Below, one piece after another: positions 52,933 through 62,338 of a DNA stretch of 64,000 nucleotides. Source of the stretch: RSA9 sp036381195. GTDB taxonomy: Bacteria; Gemmatimonadota; Gemmatimonadetes; Longimicrobiales; RSA9. The notes below the pieces were generated by a model. That model was not told the origin of the DNA. It did no database searches and was given only the letters and a program-made list of their open reading frames with translations. The stretch lies in assembly GCA_036381195.1 (NCBI GenBank), contig DASVDH010000068.1, positions 1 through 64,000 of the forward strand, written 5' to 3'. Positions within the stretch are counted from its first letter, which is position 1. The number at the start of each line of letters is the position of its first letter. A program made the position numbers and the translations under genes.

Positions 52933-54126
52933 TCACCGGGGCCGGCCGCCCGCCTCCTGGACGTCCTCCACGATCCGCACGGGCGCGTCGTGGATCAGCG
53001 TGTAGTGTCCGCCCGTCAGCACGATCTCGCCGGGAGCCACGCTCTGCTCTTCCTCGCATCGGTCCGCCGGCAGGATCTCGACGAGGGTCTCGTTCTCCAG
53101 CCCCGGGCAGACGTAGCGCCATTCCGCCGTTCCGCCCTTCGGGTCGCCCTTGAGGACGAACAGCATGGTCCGGCCATCCCGCTCCAGAATGGCGGACCGC
53201 GGGACGAGGAGGCGGTCCGGGAACCGGCGCGCCTCGAGCGCCACCTGCGCCCACATCCCCGGCAAGATCTCGCCCCGCGGATTCGCGACCGACACCGTCA
53301 CCTTCGCCATGCGCGTCTGGCGGTCCACCACCGGGTTCACCGTCTCGATCCGGCCGGTGAACTGCCGGTCCGGGAACGCCGTGAGCGAGACGCGGGCGTG
53401 CCGCCCCGCCGCCAGGTACCCGACGTCGCCCTCGAGCACCTGCACCTCGATCTTGATGGGATCCGTGTCGATCACGGTCACCAGCTCGTCACCCACCCTC
53501 ACCCACTGACCCGGAACCACCCTCACGTTCGCCACCCGTCCCCCGAACGGCGCCTTCACCCGCGTGCGCTCGAGCTCGATGCGCGCGCGCTCGAGGTCCA
53601 CCTCCGCCACGGCCAGGCCGCTTCGCGCCCGCGCGGTGCGCTCCCGCTCCGCCCGGATCGTCGGGTCCGCGATCATCCGATCATCGAACAACGTCAGCTC
53701 CCGGTAGGCCGCCTCCGCCGACCGCAGCCGCGCTTCCGCCTGGGCGACCGCGAGCTCGTACTCCGTCGGATCGATGACCACGAGCACCGCGCCGGATCCC
53801 ACCACGTCGTTTTCCCGCGCACGCACCTCCAGCACGCGCCCCGCCACCTGCGCCAGCATCACCGCGTGCCGGTCCGCCGCCGCCTGCCCTTCCCCGGTCA
53901 CCGACAGGACCAGCGTGTCGAGCACCACCTCCGCACCCTGCACCGGGTTCGCGACATCCGTCGCGAACGCTGTGGCAGCCGCCGCCGGCGTCGGCACGTC
54001 TCCGCCGCCCGCGCCCTCCCTCTCCGGCTCCGGCCCACCACGCACGCGCAGGTAGATCCCGGACCCCAGCGCCAGGACGATCGCGGCCGCGACCACCAAC
54101 GGGATGATACGCTTGGCTCTGACCAT
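52933..54126 (-). CDS. Periplasmic adaptor (membrane-fusion protein) of the RND system
   Basis: 397 residues. An N-terminal membrane anchor (5-25) is followed by the biotinyl-lipoyl-like halves (GRVLEVRARENDVVGSGAVLVVIDPTEYE and RVKAPFGGRVANVRVVPGQWV), a helical hairpin between them, and the beta-barrel domain (VGYLAAGRHARVSLTAFPDRQFTGRIETVNP). It links the pumps to TolC. First gene of the four-gene efflux operon. Start ATG 54126. Confidence 0.95.
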   Translation of the reverse strand: MVRAKRIIPLVVAAAIVLALGSGIYLRVRGGPEPEREGAGGGDVPTPAAAATAFATDVANPVQGAEVVLDTLVLSVTGEGQAAADRHAVMLAQVAGRVLEVRARENDVVGSGAVLVVIDPTEYELAVAQAEARLRSAEAAYRELTLFDDRMIADPTIRAERERTARARSGLAVAEVDLERARIELERTRVKAPFGGRVANVRVVPGQWVRVGDELVTVIDTDPIKIEVQVLEGDVGYLAAGRHARVSLTAFPDRQFTGRIETVNPVVDRQTRMAKVTVSVANPRGEILPGMWAQVALEARRFPDRLLVPRSAILERDGRTMLFVLKGDPKGGTAEWRYVCPGLENETLVEILPADRCEEEQSVAPGEIVLTGGHYTLIHDAPVRIVEDVQEAGGRPR

Positions 54127-54207
54127 GGCCTTCGATGACCGGAGGGGCGAGATCGGGGTCCGGCTCGCGTAGCCGGGACGTCAGCGTGTCCGTCGGGTCG
54201 GTGCGGC

Positions 54208-54236
54208 AACGTAAGCCGCCTCCCCGCCGAGTGCAA
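54208..54236 (-). promoter_or_regulatory. Candidate promoter of the efflux operon
   Basis: TTGCAC at 54236-54231, a 17-nt spacer and TACGTT at 54213-54208, about 80 nt before the adaptor ATG. Moderate match only. Confidence 0.35.
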
Positions 54237-54344
54237 TGGCTCTTCGCGCCGAATGAGCCAACGTTCGCGCCACGACCGAAGCGATCCTGCGAGGGAAAAC
54301 CGGCGCGCCCCGATCTTCGATGCACGCGTCGGCGCAAGGGTTGC

Positions 54345-54683
54345 TCACCCGCCTCCGTCCCGGCCGGCACGCCGCAGCGCCCGGCGCAGCCGACGCACGA
54401 TCCGCTCTTCCCGCTCGCGTTGCCGCAGCAGGATCTCCACCGCGCGCTCCCGGCCCTCCGCCACCGCGGCCTCGATCAGCAGGTGATAGCGCGCCAACGC
54501 GTCCAACCGGTGGCCGAGCTCCCGCTCGAGAGGGTGCTGGCCGGACGACTCTCGATCCGCCTCCAGCCAGAACGAATCCAGGCCGGGGATCGTCCGCTGC
54601 CGGCGCCGCGATCCATCACTCGGCCCACGGGCCGCCCCCTCGCGCCGCTGCCGGCCCGATCCTCCCGGGCCGCCCGGCTGCAT
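54345..54683 (-). CDS. Hypothetical protein, 112 aa, charged helical
   Basis: The first 30 residues are Gly/Arg-rich; the rest is a Leu/Glu/Arg-rich helical segment (residues about 50-105) that could form a coiled coil. There is no signal peptide, membrane segment or known motif. Reading-frame composition (Glu, Leu, Tyr, Trp) differs from the Arg/Pro-rich shadow frames around it. ATG 54683 has GGAG about 8 nt upstream. Not recognised; possibly a small regulatory or scaffold protein. Confidence 0.45.
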   Translation of the reverse strand: MQPGGPGGSGRQRREGAARGPSDGSRRRQRTIPGLDSFWLEADRESSGQHPLERELGHRLDALARYHLLIEAAVAEGRERAVEILLRQREREERIVRRLRRALRRAGRDGGG

Positions 54684-54993
54684 GGCGTCGCTCCGCCTCG
54701 CTACGGGACGCCCGGGGCCCTGCCCGGACGGGCGGCGTGCGAGCGAGTCGCGATCCATGCTCCACCGGTTGCACGGGTTCTCGGCCAGCCGCGCGGCAGA
54801 ACGCGCCGGAGCCCGCGGCTCCGTGCACCGCCGCTCGTCGGGCGGCGTGGCTCCCACCGCCGAAGGGGTGCAAGACCCGTTCCGGATCGCACCACGCAAG
54901 TTATTGTGGCAATGATAGTTTACGCGGATCCAGCCGCAGCGGGGCGGCCGGCCGCGGAACCGAACACGGCGCGATCTGCGGCGCGCCTGGAGC
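54684..54993. other. Intergenic stretch with an AT-rich island
   Basis: No gene is supported here. The one notable element is the local low-GC palindrome at 54901-54915. Confidence 0.5.
54901..54915. promoter_or_regulatory. Operator-like inverted repeat in an AT-rich island
   Basis: TTATTG-TGG-CAATGA: five of six pairs match around a 3-nt centre, in the most AT-rich short stretch of this region. On the minus strand TATCAT, a good -10 hexamer, overlaps its edge. There is no convincing -35. It lies about 220 nt upstream of the 112-residue gene. Confidence 0.35.
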
Positions 54994-55662
54994 TCAGCGC
55001 GGGCTGGAGGCCCCGGGACCGGTGGCGCCGTCGCGGGCGCCTCCGGAGGCGCTGGTGTCCGCCGGGCTCGGCGCGCCCGCCTCCCGAACGCGCTCGTAGA
55101 GCATGAGGTCCGGCGTCCCATCCGGCGCGACGGCCAGGAAGGCCCGCGGTTCGCCGTTGGAGTCGGCGAGAATGAGGGAGGAGACCCCGTCGGCCCCGAG
55201 CCCGAGCGATGCGCGGTTGTTCCCCTGGCGGTCCGCAAAGACGACGTGGGCCATGTCATCGGGCGGCAACGCGAGCACCGCGCGGTTGTGGCCTTCCCGG
55301 TCCTTGAGCGCCACGCCGGGCGAGCCGTCGCTGAGCAGCGTGAGCTGCAGCCGCGGCAGGCCGTCGCGGTCCTGCAGCGCGAAACGGCTCGACCCATCGG
55401 GCTGCATTCCGAGCACGGCGCGGATCAGTCCGTTCTCGTCCCGCAGCACGAAGCGCCTTGCCTGCACCACATCCGCCGTCGCCATGGACTGCCGTGCGAA
55501 CACCACCAGGAGGGAGGTGGTGAGGCCGAGGAGGATGGCCAGGCCAGCCAGCAGGAGATGGCTCAACCGCTTGAGGCGGCGGTTCTCGCGCTCCACGTGA
55601 TCCAGGCGTTGCAGGATCACGTGCTCGGCCCTACGGATCCCTTCGGTCATCTGCGAATCCAT
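54994..55662 (-). CDS. Membrane-anchored protein with five 23-residue repeats
   Basis: 222 residues. Residues 1-33 form a charged helix, likely coiled coil (ILQRLDHVERENRRLKRL); 34-56 is one membrane helix. From 71 to 185 are five exact 23-residue repeats, each with the pattern hxhxDxxGxxRAxLxhxxDGxxx, then a Ser/Gly/Pro-rich tail. Short Asp/Gly-turn repeats of this kind often build beta-solenoid or propeller-like structures. Topology suggests the repeats are outside the membrane. No family recognised. Start ATG 55662 has GGGAGGAG upstream. Confidence 0.75.
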   Translation of the reverse strand: MDSQMTEGIRRAEHVILQRLDHVERENRRLKRLSHLLLAGLAILLGLTTSLLVVFARQSMATADVVQARRFVLRDENGLIRAVLGMQPDGSSRFALQDRDGLPRLQLTLLSDGSPGVALKDREGHNRAVLALPPDDMAHVVFADRQGNNRASLGLGADGVSSLILADSNGEPRAFLAVAPDGTPDLMLYERVREAGAPSPADTSASGGARDGATGPGASSPR

Positions 55663-55900
55663 GGCTCCTCCCGCATGGCGGCCGCTCCCGGCCGCAGTCT
55701 CCGCCCCGAATCGGGTCCGTGCAACTCGTTCGGCTCCATCATCGCGCTCGACGCTCCGCGCTCGGGGGTTGCCGGGGCCTCTCGCGTCGAAGGCGGGGAG
55801 CGGCGGGCTCGCCCCTCCCGTGCGGACTCGTCGCGACGCAGGCCGGAACTCCCCGCATCCGCCAGCGCGACGGCTGCGAGGTGCGGACTGTCCGTGACGT

Positions 55901-56290
55901 TCAACGCGCCTCCGCCGCCTGCGCCGCGACCCGCGCGGCATCGTCCCACTCGAGCGCGTCTCCCTCCCGTGTTCCCGTGGCCTCGAGCGTGCCCGCCGGC
56001 AACTCCAGCACGTGAGCCGCCCGCCGGTGCCAGCGGGTCCAGGCGTTGGGCCGCAAGCCGGGGTAGAGCGCGACCACGGCGCCGTGCCGGTCCACGAACG
56101 CGATGTCGAGGGGATAGCGAATGCCGTGGAGGTGCACCGCCCTGCACCACATCAGCATCATCCCCTCGCCCGGCCGCGGCTCCGGCCTGCCGATCAACCC
56201 GCGCAGGCGTGACCACCACCGGTCCGCCACCGCGATGTGCATTCCGAGCGTCGTGCCGCGCGTTCGGTTGACCACCGCGATGCGCTTCAT
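55901..56290 (-). CDS. DUF192 family protein
   Basis: 129 residues matching DUF192: ADRWWSRLRGLIGRPEPRPGEGMMLMWCRAVHLHGIRYPLDIAFVD holds the conserved GL(I)GR, W/C-x-x-x-H and the xxPLDIAFvD strand; the C-terminal AHVLELPAGTL is also typical. Many DUF192 proteins are exported; this one has no signal peptide. Its start overlaps the tadC stop by 4 nt, which makes it part of the Tad operon. Function unknown. Confidence 0.88.
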   Translation of the reverse strand: MKRIAVVNRTRGTTLGMHIAVADRWWSRLRGLIGRPEPRPGEGMMLMWCRAVHLHGIRYPLDIAFVDRHGAVVALYPGLRPNAWTRWHRRAAHVLELPAGTLEATGTREGDALEWDDAARVAAQAAEAR

Positions 56291-57216
56291 CGGAACGAGC
56301 TCAGTGTCCGCATGATCTGGATCAGCGACGGCCCGAGGATCACCACGAACATCGCCGGCAAGATGAACAGGACGAGCGGGAATACGAGCTTGATCGTCGT
56401 CTTGGCGGCGGTCTCCTCCGCCTGCTGCCGGCGCTTCTGCCTGAGCGTGTCCGCCTGCACGCGCAGCGCCTGCGCCACGGACGTGCCGAAGCGGTCCGTC
56501 TGGATCAGCATGGCGACCAGCGAGCGGATGTCCTGCACGCCCGTCCGCTCGCTCAGGTTCCGGAGCGCCGTCTCGCGCGGAGCACCCGCCCGGATCTCCA
56601 GGTTCACGAGCGCCAGTTCTTCGCTCATGACGCGGCTCACGTGGACGATCTCCTCGGAGACCCGCAGGAGCGCCTGGTTCAGCCCCAGGCCGGCCTCCAT
56701 GCACACGACCATCATGTCCAGCGCATCGGGCAGGGCGTGCAGGAGCTCCTTCTGTCTCGCGAGCATGCGGCGGCGCACCGCGAAGGCGGGCAGCACCCAG
56801 CCGGCGGCACCCAGCCAGATCGGCCCCAGGACCATGGCGGCCGGCTGGGCGCCCGCAAGCGCCAACACGGTGATGACGATCAGCGCCATACCGGTCCCGA
56901 GAGCGACGCGTGCGCCCCAGTAGAGCGCAGGCGCGGCAGGATGCCGATACCCGGCGCGGATGAGGAACCGGCGCGTCTCCTCCGTGTCCCGCTTGCGCGG
57001 GATCCGCTCGCCCATCCCCTGGAGCAGCGCCGTGATGCGCTCCCGCTGCGGCCGCCGCCGCTGCCGCGGCGTTGCAGACGCCCCCGGCTGCGCCCCCGTC
57101 GCGAGCTCGGCCAGCCGGCGCTCGATCGCACGCGGCCGCGCAGGGACGAGACTGCCGACGGCGATGACGAGCAGCGCAACCGACGCCGCGAACAGGGCCG
57201 CAACCAGGTACAGCAA
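56287..57216 (-). CDS. tadC: Tad pilus assembly membrane protein TadC
   Basis: 309 residues, GspF/type II secretion F fold. Three or four membrane helices with the cytoplasmic domain LPDALDMMVVCMEAGLGLNQALLRVSEEI, a signature of TadB/TadC platforms. It pairs with TadB in the inner-membrane platform that the CpaF ATPase drives. 22 nt after tadB. Confidence 0.95.
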   Translation of the reverse strand: MLYLVAALFAASVALLVIAVGSLVPARPRAIERRLAELATGAQPGASATPRQRRRPQRERITALLQGMGERIPRKRDTEETRRFLIRAGYRHPAAPALYWGARVALGTGMALIVITVLALAGAQPAAMVLGPIWLGAAGWVLPAFAVRRRMLARQKELLHALPDALDMMVVCMEAGLGLNQALLRVSEEIVHVSRVMSEELALVNLEIRAGAPRETALRNLSERTGVQDIRSLVAMLIQTDRFGTSVAQALRVQADTLRQKRRQQAEETAAKTTIKLVFPLVLFILPAMFVVILGPSLIQIMRTLSSFR

Positions 57217-57238
57217 GTGTCCTCCGTTCTCGCCGCGC

Positions 57239-58228
57239 TCAGATCTCGATGTTCACGATCCGGCGGATCCAGAGAAAGCCGAGGAGCTGGAGAATCAGGG
57301 CGGTCAGCAGCATTCCCTGCCCCACGGGCTCGCGGAACAGGGTCGCGATGTAGTCGGGATTCAACAGGAAGATCAGGGACCCGACGGCGAGGGGCAGCAC
57401 CGCCAGCACGTAGCCGCTGAAACGACCCTGCGCGGTGTAGACGCGGAGCTGCCGCCGGATCGCGAACCGTGCGCGGATCGTGTACGCGATCTTGTCCAGG
57501 ACCTCGGCCAGGTTCCCACCCACCTCGCGCTGGATCAGGATCGCCGTGACCAGGATGCGCACGTCCATGAGGCCCACCCTCTCCGTCAGCCCCAGGAGCG
57601 CGTCCTCCGGCGGCAGCCCGAAGCGCTGCTCCTCGAAGACGCGGCGGAACTCCCCGCCGACGGGATCAGGCGCCTCGTCTCCCACCATCTTGAGGCCGGC
57701 GGCGAGCGGGTGTCCCGCGCGGATCGCCCGCGCCAGCAGGTCGATCGCCTCGGGCAGTTGCTCCTCGAAGGCCCGTAGCCGCCGGGCCCGCCGCGAGCGC
57801 GCGTGGACGAGCGGCCCGAGCAGGCCGGCCGCGGCGCACGCCGCCGCGACGGCCCAGGAGCCGGTGGCGAGCAGCGCGAGCGCCACGAGGCCGAGCGTCG
57901 AGCCGGCCGTGATCAGCAGGAACGACTGCACGCTCCACCGCATGCCCGCCTGCTGGAGCAGGCGCTCGAGGTCACGGAGCTGCGGCACGCGCGCCGCAAT
58001 CAGGCGGACCCACTCCACGTCGGCGAGCGCGGCACGGAAGAGGGCGTCGGGCGTGCCGCCGGGGGCGGTCCCGCCCTTCACCGTACGCTCGAGCTGGCGG
58101 CGTACGGCGCGCCGGGCCAGCAGCTCGCGCATCCACTCCCAGAGCAGGGCGAGCGTGATCGCGCCCAGCGTGACCGCCAGGAAGACGAGGCCGGCGATGA
58201 TCCAGGTCCCGGCCGGCGCGCTCACCAT
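57239..58228 (-). CDS. tadB: Tad pilus assembly membrane protein TadB
   Basis: 329 residues of the GspF fold. FEEQLPEAIDLLARAIRAGHPLAAGLKMV is the conserved cytoplasmic segment, with membrane helices before and after it. It overlaps cpaF by 7 nt. Acts with TadC as the inner-membrane platform. Confidence 0.95.
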   Translation of the reverse strand: MVSAPAGTWIIAGLVFLAVTLGAITLALLWEWMRELLARRAVRRQLERTVKGGTAPGGTPDALFRAALADVEWVRLIAARVPQLRDLERLLQQAGMRWSVQSFLLITAGSTLGLVALALLATGSWAVAAACAAAGLLGPLVHARSRRARRLRAFEEQLPEAIDLLARAIRAGHPLAAGLKMVGDEAPDPVGGEFRRVFEEQRFGLPPEDALLGLTERVGLMDVRILVTAILIQREVGGNLAEVLDKIAYTIRARFAIRRQLRVYTAQGRFSGYVLAVLPLAVGSLIFLLNPDYIATLFREPVGQGMLLTALILQLLGFLWIRRIVNIEI

Positions 58229-59673
58229 CGCTCACCTGCGAATGCGGAGCGTGGCCCCTCGTCCGCGAAGAGCGCCGCGGGAAGATCGATCCCGTACGCC
58301 TTCATGCGCTCCGCGAAACGCGGCCGGATCCCCGTCGCCCGGAACCGCCCCAGCACCCTGCCGTGCTCGTCCACGCCGTGACGCTCGAAAACGAAAATGT
58401 CCTGCATCGTGATGATGTCCCCTTCCATCCCCACGATCTCAGAGAGCGTCATCACCTTGCGCGTGCCATCCGGCAGCCGCGCGAGCTGCACGACGACGTT
58501 GATCGCGCTCGCGATCTGCTGCCGCATCCCTCGCTCCGGCAGGTTCAGCCCCGCCATGGAGATCATGGTCTCCAGCCGGCTGAGTGCGTCGCGCGGCGAG
58601 TTCGAGTGCAACGTCGTGAGTGAGCCGTCGTGGCCGGTGTTCATCGCCTGCAGCATGTCCACCGCCTCCGCCCCGCGCACCTCGCCGATGATGATGCGGT
58701 CCGGACGCATGCGCAGCGAATTGATCAGCAGCATGCGCTGCGAGACTTCACCCTCACCCTCGATGTTAGCCGGCCGCGTCTCCAACCGCACCACGTGCGG
58801 TTGCTGGAGCTGGAGCTCCGCCGAGTCCTCGATCGTGATGATCCGCTCGTCCGGCGGGATGTAGGAAGAGAGCACGTTCAGCAGCGTCGTCTTCCCGGCG
58901 CCCGTCCCGCCCGAGATCAGCACGTTCAGCCGCGCGCGAACGATTCCGCCGAGCAGCTCGAGCATCGGCTCCGTCAGGCTGCCCATGCGGATCAGGTCCT
59001 CCCCCGAGAGCGCGTCCCTCTTGAACTTGCGGATCGAGAGGTGCGGCCCGTCGATGGCCAGCGGCGGGATGATCGCGTTGACGCGCGAGCCGTCCGGCAG
59101 TCGCGCGTCCACCATGGGCGAAGAATCGTCGATGCGGCGCCCGACCGCGGAGACGATGCGATCGATCACCTGGAGCAGGTGCCGGTCGTCCTGGAAGGTG
59201 ATGTCCGTGCGCTCCAGCCGGCCACGCCGCTCGACGTACACCTGCTGGTACGTATTCACCAGGATGTCCGAGATCTCCGGGTCCTGCATCAGCGGCTCGA
59301 GCGGCCCCAGGCCGAAGATCTCGTCCAGGACCTGCCCCACCAGGATCTCGCGCTCGTCGTAGTTGAGCGGCACGGCCTCCTGCATCAGGAGGTCGTGCAG
59401 GACCCGACGGATGGAGGCAACGACCTCGTCCCGATCCAGCGAGTCGAGGTTGGACAGGTTCAGGCGCTCCAGCAGCCGCCGGTGCACGCGGGTCTTGATC
59501 TGCTGGATCACCGCGCCTTCGCCCGGCCGCTCGAGGCGGGTGCGCGAAGCCGGCTCCGCCGCGACCTCCGGCTCGGGATCCGCGCTCGCCAGGCGCTCCC
59601 ACGGCAGCGCGGGCCGGTCTCCCGCTCCGCTGCCGCGTGGCGTCCCACCCGTCAACCCGCCGCGGTCGCTCAT
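58222..59673 (-). CDS. cpaF: Tad/Flp pilus secretion ATPase (CpaF/TadA type)
   Basis: 483 residues. Walker A GGTGAGKTTLLNVLSSY near residue 265, Asp box TIEDSAEL, Walker B GEVRGAEAVDMLQAMNTGH and His box are all present. The N-terminal region (60-200) is the CpaF-type helical domain with IHRRLLERLNLSNLD-like motif. It is a hexameric ATPase powering pilus extension and perhaps retraction. It overlaps its neighbours by 4-7 nt. Confidence 0.97.
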   Translation of the reverse strand: MSDRGGLTGGTPRGSGAGDRPALPWERLASADPEPEVAAEPASRTRLERPGEGAVIQQIKTRVHRRLLERLNLSNLDSLDRDEVVASIRRVLHDLLMQEAVPLNYDEREILVGQVLDEIFGLGPLEPLMQDPEISDILVNTYQQVYVERRGRLERTDITFQDDRHLLQVIDRIVSAVGRRIDDSSPMVDARLPDGSRVNAIIPPLAIDGPHLSIRKFKRDALSGEDLIRMGSLTEPMLELLGGIVRARLNVLISGGTGAGKTTLLNVLSSYIPPDERIITIEDSAELQLQQPHVVRLETRPANIEGEGEVSQRMLLINSLRMRPDRIIIGEVRGAEAVDMLQAMNTGHDGSLTTLHSNSPRDALSRLETMISMAGLNLPERGMRQQIASAINVVVQLARLPDGTRKVMTLSEIVGMEGDIITMQDIFVFERHGVDEHGRVLGRFRATGIRPRFAERMKAYGIDLPAALFADEGPRSAFAGERW

Positions 59674-60932
59674 GGCCGCGCCGCCTCCGCCCGCCGCCGA
59701 CGGCTGCCGCCCCAGAGGCGCGCGAGCGGGGCGAACAGGCGCGCGAGCCCGCGCCGGGCACGCCGCTGCCCCGTGGACAGGCCGGCGATCTCGGCAGCCA
59801 GTGCCTTCACATCCGCCGTGTATGCGGAGCTGCCATCGAGGACCACGGGTTTGCCCGTGTTGATGGAGCGGATCACGGCCTCGTAATCATTCGCGAGCGT
59901 CCAGTAGACCTTCATCCCCAGCGTCCGCTCGACGTCCTGCAACGAGATCACGTCGCGGGGGTGGTAGCGGTTGACCACCAGGCACAGGCGCTGGTCCGTC
60001 CTGCCCAGGACCCGCTCGAGCAGCGGCAGGCAGCGCTTGATGTTGCGGAGCGACGGCAAGTCCACGTTGGTCGTGAGGAACACCGTCTCCGCCTGCTCGA
60101 GGGTCGCCTGCGTCGCGGGTGAAAAGGACTTGGGCGTGTCGACGATCACGTAGTCGTAATGCTGCTTCAGGAACGACAGGATCTTCCGGATCTGATCCGC
60201 GGTGACGACCTCGGCCTTCTCCGGCTGGTAGGGCGCAGAGAGCAGGTGGACGCCCGTGTCGTGCCGCTCGATGAACGAGGCGAGCAGCTCCGCATCCATC
60301 CGGTGGAAGTTCCGGATCATGTCCACGAAGTTGAAGCGCGGCTGCACGCCCAGGAACAGGGCGACCTCCCCCAGCTCGAGATCGAGGTCCACGAGCAGTG
60401 TCCGCCTCCCGGTGAGCCGGTGCAGGTGGATCGCCACGTTCGTCGCGAGCGTCGTCGAGCCCGAGCCGCCCTTCGCGCTGAAGAACGCGAGCAGACGGCC
60501 CGGCGGCCGCGCCTGCCCCTCTCTCGGCGTCGCCCCCAGCTTCCGTTCGACGCGCTCGAGGGCCCCGCTCAGCGCCTCCCGCGTCGCGGGCTTGGGCACG
60601 TACTCCGAGATCCCTGCACGCATCGCCTCGAGGAGCAGCTCCGGCGAGAGCGTGGGGCCGACGGCGACGAAGCGGCGCAGCGGGTTCGCCTCCGCAAGGA
60701 ACTGCGCCAGCCGGATCCCCGTCTCCGGATCGCCCTCGAGATCGATGAAGATGAGCTCCGGATTGACCGCACGCAGCTCCTTCAGGTGCTCCTCCGTGAT
60801 CCGGTCGAAGTGCGCCGCGATCTCCACCGCGAGCTCGACCCCGTGCTCGGATCCGGCCAGCAACCGGCGGAGATCCCCGAGGAATCCCTCATCGGTCGAG
60901 ATCACCGCGGCCCGAACGATCCGTCGCTCCAT
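59670..60932 (-). CDS. cpaE: CpaE/TadZ pilus-localisation protein
   Basis: 420 residues. An N-terminal receiver-like domain without a clear phospho-Asp pattern (5-130) is followed by a ParA/MinD-type ATPase domain. The deviant Walker A reads KGGSGSTTL, lacking the second Lys, as is common in this family. VDLDLELGEVALFLG and TPKSFSPATQATLEQA fit CpaE. It marks the pole or site of pilus assembly in characterised bacteria. It overlaps cpaF by 4 nt. Confidence 0.92.
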   Translation of the reverse strand: MERRIVRAAVISTDEGFLGDLRRLLAGSEHGVELAVEIAAHFDRITEEHLKELRAVNPELIFIDLEGDPETGIRLAQFLAEANPLRRFVAVGPTLSPELLLEAMRAGISEYVPKPATREALSGALERVERKLGATPREGQARPPGRLLAFFSAKGGSGSTTLATNVAIHLHRLTGRRTLLVDLDLELGEVALFLGVQPRFNFVDMIRNFHRMDAELLASFIERHDTGVHLLSAPYQPEKAEVVTADQIRKILSFLKQHYDYVIVDTPKSFSPATQATLEQAETVFLTTNVDLPSLRNIKRCLPLLERVLGRTDQRLCLVVNRYHPRDVISLQDVERTLGMKVYWTLANDYEAVIRSINTGKPVVLDGSSAYTADVKALAAEIAGLSTGQRRARRGLARLFAPLARLWGGSRRRRAEAARP

Positions 60933-60993
60933 ACGTCGCCGCTTGCTTCCGTACGCTCACGCGCCTGCCGCGCGGCCGCGTCCCCGGGCACGC

Positions 60994-62325
60994 TCAGGGC
61001 GCACCGCCGCCGCGGCGCTGTGCTCCACTCGGGTAGCGGAGCCACCGATCCCACCGCCACGTCTCCGGCTCGCCCGTCGGCAGCGGCGGCGGCGTATCGG
61101 TCGGCTGCACCAGCCGGGGCGTCACGATCACGAGCAGTTCCGTGCGGTTCTGCCGCACGTCCTTGGATCGGAAGAACAACCCCAGAATGGGGATGTCCCC
61201 GAGGATCGGGATCTTGTCCAGGTTGTCCGTGATCGAGTTGTCGATCAGCCCTGCAATCGCCAGGTGCTGACCTTCCCGCAGCTCGACTTCGGTCTCCGCG
61301 CGGCGCGTCAGCAGCGCCGGGATCTGGAATCCGCCGAACGTCAAGCCGTTGGCGAAGTCCAGCGAGGAGACCTCGGGCGCCACCCGCAGGCGGATGGACC
61401 CGGTGTTCGTGATCGTCGGTGTGAAGCGCAGCCGAACGCCGAACTCCTTGAACGTGATGGTGACCGCGTTGTTGCCCGCCCCGCCCTGCACCGTCGGGTA
61501 CGGGAACTCGCCGCCGGCCAGGAACGATGCTTCCCGGCCGGGGAGCGTGAGCAGGTTCGGCTCGGCGAGGGTGCGGAGCAACCCGCGCGACTTGAGCGCC
61601 CGGATCACCGCCTCGATCTGGGCATCCGCGTTGAGCAGGAACAGCCGGACCAGCCCGTCGGACAGCGTCTCACCGCTCCAGTCCCCTTCCGCGTTCAGGA
61701 GCTGCGGGTTGAGTGTGGAGAGCTCCGTGCCGAACTGCGAGATCGCCGACCGGTTCACTTCCGCGAACCGGACCTGGAGCAGCACCTGCTGGAGGGCCGG
61801 CGCCTGCATCGCATCGATGACCTGCGCCCCCGTCGTGCGCGCCACCTCCAGTGCTCGCTGCGCCACCACGGCGCTGCTCACCTGGCCGGACAGCGTGACC
61901 GTGTTGCCGCTCGCCGTGACCATGATCTGCTCGTCCGGGAAGAGGGCGCGCAGGTAGCGCTCGAGGCTGGCTGCGTCCGCCGTGACCTCGATCGTGAAGA
62001 GATGCAACCCGCCGGCTCGGTCCCAGATGAACAGACTCGTGGTCCCCAGCTCGCGCGCGTTGATCACCGCCTCCCGCTCCGACACGAGCTGGACGTCCAC
62101 CACGTTCGGGTCGCCGAACGAGATGCGGGCGATGCTCGTCGGATGCTGGTACAGTGCCGACCTGCCCTTGGCCACGGAGATCACCCGCTGCGGTTCCGTG
62201 AAGACCTGCTGGGCGTGGGCCGTCCGGGGCGCCGCCGACGCGATGGACAGGGCCAGGAGGAGGACGCCGACCGCTCCCCCTGGCAGGCAGACCCGGAAGG
62301 CGCCGTTGCCGTTGCGAACGCTCAC
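60994..62325 (-). CDS. cpaC: Tad pilus secretin (CpaC/RcpA type)
   Basis: 443 residues with a signal peptide (1-38) and an N-terminal domain (QRVISVAKGRSAL; BON-like segment VTASGNTVTLSGQV near 140). Residues about 215-420 are the secretin domain (LRTLAEPNLLTLPGREASFLAGGEFPYP, LRLRVAPEVSSLD, KIPILGDIPILGLFF), forming the outer-membrane channel. Length is typical. It is 13 nt downstream of cpaB. Confidence 0.97.
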   Translation of the reverse strand: MSVRNGNGAFRVCLPGGAVGVLLLALSIASAAPRTAHAQQVFTEPQRVISVAKGRSALYQHPTSIARISFGDPNVVDVQLVSEREAVINARELGTTSLFIWDRAGGLHLFTIEVTADAASLERYLRALFPDEQIMVTASGNTVTLSGQVSSAVVAQRALEVARTTGAQVIDAMQAPALQQVLLQVRFAEVNRSAISQFGTELSTLNPQLLNAEGDWSGETLSDGLVRLFLLNADAQIEAVIRALKSRGLLRTLAEPNLLTLPGREASFLAGGEFPYPTVQGGAGNNAVTITFKEFGVRLRFTPTITNTGSIRLRVAPEVSSLDFANGLTFGGFQIPALLTRRAETEVELREGQHLAIAGLIDNSITDNLDKIPILGDIPILGLFFRSKDVRQNRTELLVIVTPRLVQPTDTPPPLPTGEPETWRWDRWLRYPSGAQRRGGGAP

Positions 62326-62338
62326 GGTGTTCCTCGGA

